Origin: Yamagishiella unicocca
Taxonomy: Eukaryota > Chlorophyta > Chlorophyceae > Chlamydomonadales > Volvocaceae
Assembly: GCA_003116995.1 (NCBI GenBank)
Contig: BDSL01000118.1
Coordinates: 1 to 64,000 of the forward strand
Length of the DNA: 64,000 bases
Direction of reading: 5' to 3'
Part shown: in pieces, positions 1 to 9,194 of the stretch
Layout: every line of letters begins with the position of its first letter
Numbering within the stretch: position 1 is the first letter of the stretch
The notes under the pieces: model-generated
Databases searched by the model: none
What the model was told of the DNA's origin: nothing
Seen by the model: the letters and a program-made list of their open reading frames with translations, nothing else
Program-made: the position numbers and the translations under genes

Positions 1-1145
1 TGGCTCGCCAGCGCCGCGGGAGAGTGGCTCGCCAGCTGCCGCCCCGCTGGGGCCAGCCGCGGCCAGCCGCTGGACTCTGCCTTTTCATTGCCTCAGCGGG
101 GCAACCTCCCAAGCCCTCCCTCCCCCCTTCCTTGGCGGGCTCCAGAACCACGCCCCAGAGCGCCTCCATGACCAGCTAGCTGCAGTCTAGGAAGGCCCAC
201 CCACCCACCACATCTCAAAAAGTCTGATCTAAACAGTTTTATCTTTCGTACACGGGTTTTCCTTGCAACCCACTGAAACCACCACCACGGCATCCCCAAT
301 TACACCACCGTTCCCCTGCCCGGACCCAACCGCGGTTTCGGAGCCGAGCTCTGCGGCCAGTAGCCGGCGGCGGCACCTCCTGCACTGGGCCGCAGCCGGT
401 ACACCCCTCCCAGTTCGCGAGTTGCTACAAACTGGCGGTGGGCACTGACGCGCCCGGCCCCCCTCCGGCCCTCCCTCCGACCCCCCTTCCGGCCCCGCCC
501 TCCGCGTTTATGGACCTATTGGTAAAGCAGAGGACATTTCGGCAGCCCCCCGAACGAGGGGAGGAATCGCGACACGCCAGTCGTACGAATGACCGACCTG
601 GTGACCTCCTTCAGGATGCGGCCACCCCCCTCTACCCCTTTGCCAAACCAAGTTTTGCAGCACGCAGCCTCAAACGCGTGTTCAAGATGGATTTCTCCAT
701 TTTCGCCTCTTTGTCTCTTCCCCGGACTCCCTCGCTACCCCGGTCCCGTCTCCCCCGCCCTGCGCAAGCATGCGCTCCCACAGGAGCAGCGCCGAGCGCC
801 CCGCACCTGCTGCACGTAGATCTGCGTGCTGAAGCTGAGGGTGAGGCTGGTGCTGGCGCGACTGGTCGTGTTGTCGCCGCTGGCCAGGCTCCAAACCGTT
901 TGCCGATCGGCCGCGGTGGGCGGCCCAGGGAGGCACAGCATTCCCCGGTAGTCGGGGGGGCCCAGGAGAGCTGTATAGTTGGCCGCCACCAGGTCCTTTG
1001 GCTGCGGGCTGGCAGTCGCCGCATTCGCATACTGCAGTATCGTGGTACAGCCGATGAGTTGTGAGGGGCATGATGCGCAGGAAACGAGGGCTAAGGACAA
1101 CTGCAGCAACAGCAGCAGCAGCAGCGCCGGCGGACGGAACCGCAT
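1..1145 (-). CDS. Secreted protein of unknown function, 5' part (partial)
   Basis: The first coding exon is read as 807-1145. It opens with a strong signal peptide (MRFRPP, then seven Leu, ending near SCASC) and continues with a Cys-containing extracellular stretch carrying N-glycosylation sequons (NYT, NTT). It ends CAG|GTGCGG in phase 0. A second exon fits at 274-384 (acceptor CAG at 385-387, donor TCA|GTGGGT), is also in phase 0, and encodes a Val/Gly-rich piece ending VVVVS. Further exons should lie in 1-273 or left of the window. I recognise no family. The frame stays open upstream of Met 1145, so an earlier start (up to 1475) is possible, but the hydrophobic signal argues for 1145. A copy of the intron-end repeat sits directly after the donor at 273, which supports the second exon. 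Confidence 0.5.
211..269 (-). repeat. Intron-end repeat, copy a (donor side)
   Basis: On the minus strand it reads GCAAGGAAAACCCGTGTACG, then GAAAG, then a CTGTTTAGATCAGACT segment. It begins about 5 nt inside the intron that follows the predicted exon 274-384. It has the same orientation as the gene. Confidence 0.7.
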
Positions 1146-3519
1146 CGGCTGCTGCGTCGTCCTGCGCGAACGTTGCTGGCATGGCTGCTGGCACTGCCGC
1201 CGCCGTTGCTCCGGTGCGCTGCCGGGCGCATGAGCGCAGCGCGATTGGGGCGCCGTTGGAGTGAAGCGCTGCGGGAGTTCACGCCCAGGGCTCAACCCGA
1301 CGATGATTTTGTTCTTTCCGGAGCCATCGATACCCCTGCTCGGATGGGAAATGAAGCTTCCTCTTTCCGAGGGAAGCGTGTTCGCTAGCTTAATATGTGT
1401 CGGGTGAAGCGCCTGACACATAGGCCAGCGCAGCTGAAGGCACGGCCCTAGGCCGCAGCCGGAAGCTGCGGCCAATCAGGTTACAGCCAGGGCTGAGAGA
1501 CGCCTGGCTTGCTTGAGAGCCGAGAAACTTAAAAATTGAATGCGAAGGCGCAAACCCGGTTGGGACGGATTCTGGCCGCCTTTAATGTTTATAATTCTTT
1601 TAAGCCAGTGTAAATAAATCGTAGTGAAGCGCTGCGGTAGACGGCGACCAGTGCGCAGTGCCTCATAGGTTTCTAACAGGCTGCCCCGAAGAAAACTTGT
1701 ATGAGAAGCAAATACGATGGATAATATGAAGTGCGTAATCCTGCAAAGTCCAGGGCCGCCGGGATGAACTGTTCGCGTCCGCACCAGTGAGGCTGCTGAG
1801 GACCAGAAGTCAAGCAGGAGCAGTCGAAATCCGTTATTGTATTCGCACCTACCTTTAGCCACGTAGGGGGCGCACTTCCCGTTTCCGTCTGACGCTGCCT
1901 GGCTGCCACGCAAGTGCCTTGGTAAGGAACGGACCAACATGTAAGGTTACTACGTGAATATTTGCTTCGCCAGTAGCTTGACGTGCGGGGACGTTGGACA
2001 CACAGTCACGTACTTGTTCAGCGATGTACATGTGTACTGCGGCGATGCCTAATGGGTAAGGAGCGTGGAGAAGCACGCATCGTGTCCAGGTAACTGATCC
2101 CAGCACTGGCGGCATTCGTGCCAATACGAGGCGAAGTCTGTACGAGCACTGCTGATCTTCTTCTCGCTGGTAGGCACGGCGGTTGGCACGTCTGTGTAGA
2201 TTGTGGCTGTTCCGGGATCATCTCCCTGCCGCTTGCCGACTCTCCTTTTGAACTTTGCCCAAGCATTTTTGTTGTCACCCTTCCCGCTGTTTCGTGCAGG
2301 GTGCGCGTTTCGTTTTGCGGTGCCTGGCGGTGGAGTCGGTAGGCGGTACTGGCGCGTCATGGCTGCTGTTGGGGAAGGGTGGCACCTCTGTGCCTTTCGA
2401 TGCTTTCATGTGCCCTTCCGGGCGTCTGCTGGGTTCAGCCTGGCTCTCATATGGTGAGGCCACATCGGGCCACGGACATGGGCCCTCTTCGTGTCCAGGG
2501 TTCGCCCGGGCTTGAGGATACTGTAACATCTTACCAGACCGAAGGATTTGGCAGGTTACAGGGACCCACGGAAAGCTTGTTTGTGCGCCTTTAGGAAAGT
2601 TGACCTACTAAAGCATGAGTCCAATCCTATTCGATGTCTCTGGTTGCTTGGCCGCGTGTCCTACACTCTGCTTTTGCGATCGACGCACCGGGGCGCACTT
2701 GCTTTTGCTGTTTCCAACGTCATCTCGGCACGCCTGCCCCTGCCTACTTGCGCGCGCAGACACTGTAACCTCTGACAATTATCTGCAACCTCCGTCTACC
2801 ACTGCAGGCTACGCAGCCGAACAGCTCAATCTGACTTATGAAACAAGCGGTGCTTCACAGCAGCACTTACTTCTGGCTGCAGGACGAGGACGCCCGAGTC
2901 GGGGGCTAACGGCGATGATGCAGCCAACGGGCGGTGGTGGCGCTGCAAGATGCTACGCGGCATGGCTGCCCCAAATGGTGGCGCGACGTGTGCAAGGTGC
3001 CCCCTCGTTGTGTCGAAAGAGGCGCGGGGGGAGGTCATCGCGGCGTTGAAAGCCCAGAACCTGGAGGGCCAGGCCGTTCGCGTAGGGTCGTCTTCAGGGA
3101 TCCTGGCTGCTGGGGTGGCCGCCGTCCTAAAGGCTGTCTCCCCGACTGGACGGGATGGTGTACCCGTGAAGTTTGTACGAAGTGCGTCGCGCAGGGTCGG
3201 GCGCAGATATCGCCGGTGTTGACCGATGTCAACTCAGGCCACGTGCCTTCGGGGTTCTTGGATGTCATAATTACGTTATCGTATTACAGATTTCCTCCAC
3301 GGCCGTATGGTGCCGTACGTACATGCGGGCAAACGCTGCCACTATATAGCCATCTTACCACCGCCCGTTGCTTGCCGCAGATCATGCAGACAGAACGTAC
3401 ATCGTGAGGTCCTGCCGCTGCGGTTCAATAAACACTTCCCTTAAACTGTGGAATTTGTGTATTTTATACTACGGGAAAGACAGGGCGAGGGGCCGCGACG
3501 GGCGAAGTGTTGAGATGGT
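1146..3519. other. Intergenic stretch, no firm gene
   Basis: This lies upstream of the secreted-protein gene and downstream of H2B. No frame shows a recognisable domain. The only coding-like piece is on the plus strand at about 2885-3222: GC-rich codons, a Cys pair (CARC) after RWWRCKMLRGM, and a helical-looking stretch (EARGEVIAALKAQNLEG). It could be an exon of an unknown gene or part of a decayed mobile element. The left half (about 1390-2060) has lower GC and no long open frame. Confidence 0.4.
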
Positions 3520-3535
3520 GGTGTTGAAAAACACC
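3520..3535 (-). terminator. Histone mRNA 3' stem-loop of H2B
   Basis: On the minus strand the sequence is GGTGTT-TTTC-AACACC, a perfect 6-bp stem with a 4-nt loop, 22 nt after the H2B stop. It matches the 6-bp stem and 4-nt loop of replication-dependent histone mRNAs, which end here instead of being polyadenylated. No TGTAA signal is seen close by, in keeping with that. Confidence 0.9.
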
Positions 3536-3557
3536 GAGATTCATGGCAAGCAAGGGT

Positions 3558-4037
3558 TTAAGCCGACGTGAACTTTGTGACGGCCTTGGTTCCCTCCGAC
3601 ACGGCATGCTTGGCCAGCTCGCCAGGCAGCACCAGCCGCACAGCAGTCTGGATTTCGCGAGAAGTGACGGTAGGCTTCTTGTTGTAGCGGCTCAGCTTGG
3701 AGGCCTCCGTGGCAACCTTCTCAAAGATGTCGTTGATAAAGCTGTTCATGATGGACATGGCCTTTGAGCTGATGCCAGTGTCGGGGTGCACCTGCTTGAG
3801 CACCTTGTAGATGTAGAGCTTGTACGTCTCGCCCTTTGCAACTTTCTTGGCCTTCTTCTTGGGCTTCTCACCGTCCTCGGCGGCCGCAACGGGCTCCTTG
3901 GCAGCCTTCTTAGCGGGAGATTTCTTGACCTTCTTAGGCGCTTTCTCTGCCTTAGGCTTCGCTTCAGCCTTGACCTCTACGGCCTCGGCCTTCTCGGGCT
4001 GGGCGGCAGCCTTATCCTCCTTTGCCTTAGGTGCCAT
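3558..4037 (-). CDS. H2B: Histone H2B
   Basis: An intronless gene for a 159-residue core histone. The C-terminal two thirds are the conserved H2B fold ([20 protein letters not shown] at residues 70-89, then [26 protein letters not shown], and the C-terminus [16 protein letters not shown]). The N-terminal tail of about 68 residues is rich in Lys, Ala, Pro and Glu, as in volvocine H2Bs, but carries more acidic residues than I expect. The start MAPKAK at 4037 is chosen because initiator Met followed by Ala-Pro-Lys is standard. The frame runs on upstream to 4172, but that part is Asn/His-rich and not histone-like. No divergently paired H2A is visible, although histone genes often come in such pairs in these algae. 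The 3' stem-loop marks a replication-dependent, S-phase gene. Confidence 0.97.
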   Translation of the reverse strand: MAPKAKEDKAAAQPEKAEAVEVKAEAKPKAEKAPKKVKKSPAKKAAKEPVAAAEDGEKPKKKAKKVAKGETYKLYIYKVLKQVHPDTGISSKAMSIMNSFINDIFEKVATEASKLSRYNKKPTVTSREIQTAVRLVLPGELAKHAVSEGTKAVTKFTSA

Positions 4038-4121
4038 GACGAACGGTTGAGCAGAATACAAACGATGGTAACGCGAAATATACTTGAAGTGAGTAAGATT
4101 AAGTGTTATCGAAATGGCAAT

Positions 4122-4162
4122 GTGCAGGTTATTTTGGTGCAGGTAATTATTGTGCAGGTTAT
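4122..4162 (-). promoter_or_regulatory. Direct repeats upstream of H2B
   Basis: On the minus strand, ACCTGCAC occurs three times (each preceded by TA, TT or TA-type sequence) at roughly 15-16 bp spacing, about 90-125 bp upstream of the H2B start codon. The distal copy overlaps a CTTTATAACC TATA-like motif. The spacing and position suggest protein-binding sites, but I know of no matching factor. Confidence 0.4.
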
Positions 4163-4360
4163 AAAGGTTCACAAAATGGTGTCAGCGAGTTACTTTCGTA
4201 AGGAGGACGGTTTCGTACAAATGGTCGTTGCCCCGCTGAGCGCATCGACCCCAATGTAAGATAAACGCATTAATATTGATAGAGAATTTGGCTGTATCAT
4301 CATCGTTATCGCTATTACGGCGGGCTTGGCAAGGGGAAGACTGCTGCCAAGATGGCTAGC

Positions 4361-4365
4361 TTACA
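4361..4365 (-). terminator. TGTAA poly(A) signal of the pseudouridine synthase gene
   Basis: On the minus strand this reads TGTAA, the usual polyadenylation signal of chlamydomonadalean algae, about 420 nt after the stop at 4785. Position is the only evidence. Confidence 0.45.
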
Positions 4366-4784
4366 GTCTCCTTTCGGGCGAATCGCGCGCTATCTTCAGA
4401 ATGGTACATACCGGTATGCGAAGCGCGTTGGCGCTTGCGCTCCCGTCTAAACCTCGCCGCGGTTCTCAAGTACCTGACCTTCGAGGTGCTCGAGCTTGCC
4501 GGTAACGCTGCCCGTGACAACAGGAAGAACTGAATCGTCCTTTGCATATTCAGCTAGCTATCCGCAACGACGAAGGACTGGGCCAGCTGCTGGGCGGGTT
4601 CACCATATCCTCAGGCCCAAGCGCCGGGGCCGCACCCTCTAAGGCTTCTGAGGCTAAGCTGGCTAAGCTAGTGCTTAGTGCCTTTTGAAGTGCCCCATTC
4701 CATGAACATTGCATTTCTCAACAACTGAGTTGTAAATGCACGTCGTTGTGCTGCATATCCCGAGCATCATCCGGCATGGGGTAG

Positions 4785-7700
4785 CTAGTCTGCCGACCCA
4801 TGGGTCATTGCCTGCCGCTTGCAGGGCCTCGCCTCGCCGCCACACGCGGCCCCGTCGTCGCCGCCCGCTGCCCCTCCACCCACCACAACCGCAGCCTCTT
4901 CACCGCTGCTCTGGCCCACAGCTCCGACGCCACCACCGGCCCCTGCCATCGCTTCTGCCCCTGCTCCTTTGCCTGTGCCCGGTGGGTTTCCCGATTGAGG
5001 CTTGTACTGCTTGGCGCTCGGCGCCGCCGGTACCCTGGGCGCGGGCCGCTTAGCCCAGCTCCGGAAGCCGTACGCGGTGTCCGTGAGGCCGCACAGGAAG
5101 CTCCACAGCTCCACGGGGCTAGCATCTGGGAGGGGAGGGACGGCACGCGGCACAGGGGTACGTGCTCAGGGTACGCGGGGGGAGCTGCCTGATGTCGGGC
5201 ACCGGCACCGGGCATATGAGGGTTTGCACCCGAGCTGGGTATGATGTCCAGAATCAGGGGTTGGAGGCCTTGGCTGCTGTCGGACGACAACAGTAAAATT
5301 CAAAGACGGTTGGTGACGCAGTGGTGCCTTCAACTCCGGGTTACGGCACCGCCACTGCCATCAGCAGGAAGGCTGAGCCCGGGGGGAAAGAGGGCGCACG
5401 AGGAGTAAGGCATGCCGCCAGCTTCTGGACGATCCACGCACCGTGTATGGCCGGGTATAACATCCGTCGCTTGAACGCATCTCCCTCGTCAACGCTCAGC
5501 CGCTCGATCTCGCCGCGCCAACCGCCGCCACCGCCCTGCTCCGGCCCCTTCTGAGGCTCGGATGCGCGGCGGTACGACTCGGCGCTGAAGAACGCCCGGT
5601 CCTGCAAGCGTACGGGCAAGAGGCGCGTGGAGGCGGGTACTGGCTTTCCTAGGGTAAAGGTGCCTGGGGAGGTAGTGGGAGCTGCGTCAGTGGTGCTGGC
5701 GGGGACAACGAGAGCAAACACATCTTCGGAACTCCGCAAGCCTGCTGATCCCTTATGGCCCCTCAATACCGAAGTGCAGTTACACGAACAGCCCCACATC
5801 GGCATAACCCCTGTGTCTAAAAATACACGCCTATTTCCCCAGGGAGCTTCAAAATACACACATATTTCCCCAGGGAGCGTGACCGGGGGCGTTACCCACC
5901 ATGAGCAGCCCAGTGGGCGGTGCGGTGGGCACCGTCAGGTACGGCCGGGCCGGGTCCAGTGCCGTACGAATGCAGTCCGGCGGCGCCGCCCTGCGCGCCA
6001 CCGCCAGCGCCAGGCCCACCATGCGGCGGATCTGGTGCATCAGAAATCCGCCGCCCAGGAACACGATGCGCACGTAGGGTGTGGAGCCGGGGCAGGGAGC
6101 CTGCGCCGACAGGGGTTGCCCTGCAGGTAGTTGCGGCAGTTGGTCCGGTTGTTGCTCCCCGCCCATGAGTCGTTGTTGCTGGTGGTGGTGTTTCCCCAGC
6201 AGCTGGGCTTGCGAGGGCAGCGGGACGGCGGCGGCATCCGCGGGCGTGGGGGATGGCGGGCGGAGGAAGATGGGGCCCTCGGCGAAGGCCCGGTGGATGG
6301 TCCGCCGCAGCTGCTCAGGGTCATCCGTCGGCTGCACGGCAGGAGCAAGGCGGGGTTGGGGGGGGGGGGCGTGAAAACCGTTTGGGGGCTGGGGTGTAGG
6401 GCGTTTTTTTGACGATGTTCTATGTTAAGTGACGGCGCAAAAACATGTTCGCTTCCGAACGCAAGGAACACAACAGCACCTCAAGTATGGCATCAAGCTG
6501 ACCACACCACCCCGCATGAATTATCTAGGATTCCACAGGTCTCCCAGCGCCATCCCCAGTCCTCCCGAGCCCTCCCCGGCCCCGGCAGTCGACAAACGAC
6601 CTCCGACTTAAGTCTCCTCAAACAAGTTCTCCAGCATGCATCTTGAAACGTCTGTCCTAAACGGGTTTTCTTTCGTACACGGGCTTTCCCTGCAAACCCC
6701 AGCCCGCGCATCCTGCCATGTTCCCCCTTCCCACCCACCCACCTCACTGGTAAAGTTGTGGAAGCACTGCGAGCCCACAAAGACACCTAGGATAAGGTTC
6801 AGGCGCTTCAGCTCCAGGGGGGTCAGTTGGAACCCGCTGGCGCCAATCTCCGCTTCCGCCCGGAGGCGGCTGCGATCGGCGTTCGTCGTGCCACCGGCAG
6901 CAGCAGCGGCTGCTGCTGCTGCAGCGGCGGCGGGATTGCTGCCGGGCGCAGTCGCGGCTACCGACTCTGCGGAGCTAGCGGTGGCGGCGACGGTGCTTGA
7001 CTGATCCTTTTGTTGCTGCTGTTGTTGTTGTTGTTGTTGCTGCTGCTGTTGTTGCGTTCGCCGCTTTCCCACCTCGGGGTCCAGCGCCCAAACGGGCAGC
7101 AGGTATTCGTACCTGGGGTGGGTGGGTTGGTGTGGGTCCTGAGGTACCGGAGAGATCAACGGCTCCGAGTGCTGAGGTGAGAGCGGCAGCAAAAGGAAGC
7201 GCATACAGATCTCAGCAACAGGAAGCGCATACAGATCTCAGCAACAGGAAGCGCATACACGTCTCAGCAACGTCAGAGAAAATGCCCTCGAGGGGGCACC
7301 GAGCGGCGCTTCATCGCTCCTGGAACAGGACGGGGTTCATGGGTGGTTTAACCCATCGCCCCGTACGTCGCACACGGCATTACACCTGGCGGCAGCGGCG
7401 ACGTACGCACGTACCCCCATACACCACACGGTTCCCCGCGCCTTCCCGCCTCATCCCCCCAGGCCCCCGCCCCTCACCTCCGACCGCTGGCCCCCCTCCT
7501 GGCGTCGAAGCCCGGGTCGGGCCGCACCGCCCCCCACACACGCACAGCCGGCGGAAGCGCCCCGTTGACGCTCTGGACCAGCGCCGCCAGGCTGAGGCTG
7601 CTGGTGTCGCCACCGCTGCTGCCGCCGCCAGGCCCGGCGGCGCCGGCGGGGACGTCGAGTGAGATGACGTTGGCGGCGGCACTGACGCCCTTGTCCGTGC

Positions 7701-8955
7701 GAGACGTACGACTCCAGTTCACCTGCAGCGTACGGCACGGGCGTCAGCACGCGGGGGGAGGAGAAGGGGGCGCTCGGACGGTGGTGTGTGTGTTGTATGT
7801 CCGGGGGCAGGCGCCATGTCGCCAGCCGGCGTGAGCTGCCCCCATCCCACATGGAGGAACATCCCACAGTGAGACCAAGCGACCAGCATACACGGTAATG
7901 GTCAGTAACCGCGTCGCGGCCTCCCCCTCACACTGCCGCCGCCCTTCAGCATGCCGCGAGGAGCTCTCCTTAGCCCACCTGCGCCTAGATCCCTGCATCC
8001 AGGCGCTCCGTCGCCTGAGGACCCCGCCGCATGGCAGGCCCCCCGCTCCAAGCCGCCCACGCCCCATCCCGGCCCCCCTGGCCGCACCCTGTGCAGTGCG
8101 CCCCCATGTCGGGCCTGCAGCGCCCCTGCCGCCACCAGCGCCCGCTCCAGCTCCAGCTCCACTGTGGGCTTCCCGCTGCTGTCCGACTGGCGCTGGAGGC
8201 CCTGGGTTGGATTGGAAGGGCGTTGTGGGTCGGTGGGTCAGTGGGTCGGGCCGGGGAAAAGGGGCGTCGCGGGCAGTGGGTGAGGGTCGTGGGGTCGGCC
8301 TGGTGGTGGCCGTGACGACAGATATTGAATGAGGAGGTTGCGGCTGGCTGCGGTTGCCGCGTTGCGTAGGAGGAAGATAGCGAAAAAGGCGGGGGGGGGC
8401 ACCGGGCCTGGAGCTGGTCGTGGCAGAGAACAGTGGAATGCCATGGTTGTGTGGACAGACGCGCTGTGGGCTTGTTAGGGCAAAGTGTCGCACGGCAGGG
8501 CAGAGGCAGTGGGTTAGCATAAGGTAGGTAACGCAAGGAAGTGCGATTGAGTGGAGCTGGCATATCCGTACGGCGCGTTGTCAGGTACGAAGGGCGGCGT
8601 GTTCGCAGCAGGAGGCAGGTGCGTAGCCATGACGTGACTGCCATGGCTGATGGCGCAGGCCGGTACTATGGCTGAGGATTTCAGGACGCGACGGGTGGGA
8701 GGTCATGTGCAGAGGTGGGAGCCGGTCCAGGCCGGTCATGCAGTACCGGGCGGCGAAGGGGTCAAGGGACGCCGCCCCTCCTTAGTTACGACGGCGGTCC
8801 ACACAAAAGGGCGGTGGAAATTTCCTATCGTTGCGTCCGTGGAGGGCTGGCAGTGGGGAGTAGACGGGGCAGGGCCCTCGACGAACCCCTTCCCAACTCC
8901 TACTCACGAAATAGCCCGCGCCGTCATATCCGCAGACGAAAGCCACGCGCTTCAT
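4785..8955 (-). CDS. tRNA pseudouridine synthase, TruA/Pus1 family
   Basis: Converts uridine to pseudouridine in tRNA. Seven exons join in phase: 8908-8955, 8088-8201, 7478-7722, 6743-7112, 5900-6331, 5442-5601, 4785-5125 (569 residues). Family motifs fall in order: CGYDGAGYFGLQ at about 8-19 (split by intron 1), the catalytic loop SRTSRTDKGVSA with Asp64, RYEYLLP at about 136-142, and FLMHQIRRMVG at about 355-365. Residues after about 142 hold a 15-Gln run and an Ala run that are absent from typical relatives. The C-terminal tail is Gly/Ala-rich with a basic patch (RPCKRQ), possibly nuclear. The ATG at 8955 is the first after an in-frame stop. The exon 4 donor (GAG|GTGGGT) is the least certain. 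Head to head with the cyclophilin gene, 239 bp apart. Pus1 and other eukaryotic TruA paralogues cannot be told apart by eye. Confidence 0.9.
5820..5881. repeat. 31-bp tandem duplication in intron 5 of the pseudouridine synthase gene
   Basis: Two copies of a unit starting AAAATACAC and containing ATTTCCCCAGGGAGC lie side by side, 31 bp apart, about 20 bp inside the intron from the exon 5 donor. Confidence 0.8.
6635..6696 (-). repeat. Intron-end repeat, copy b (donor side)
   Basis: On the minus strand it contains GCCCGTGTACGAAAG, CCGTTTAGGACAGACGT and GCATGC. It lies in intron 4 of the pseudouridine synthase gene, 46 nt after the donor, in the same orientation as the gene. Confidence 0.85.
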
Positions 8956-9194
8956 CCGCTTGTGCTGTGTTGATGGACCTACTGCGGCCTAGTCGCCTGG
9001 AAGAGGGTTCGTCAAGTCGCCGTACCAGTTCTGTACGGGCTGAACTTCTACGGACAATCATGCAGTGGCAAAGCGCAGTTTAGCAAACACCTAGTTTGAA
9101 AGATTTTGTGCGGTGTAACCAACAGCCTTTCGGGGCGCCTTTTTGTTCGTTAGCGCAAAGTTGGTTTTGCCAGCTCTCTGTTTTCGTGGCAACA
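8956..9194. promoter_or_regulatory. Shared divergent promoter region
   Basis: Only 239 bp separate the start codons of the pseudouridine synthase (-) and the cyclophilin (+). Both 5' UTRs and both core promoters must fit here. I see no clear TATA box. Confidence 0.6.
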
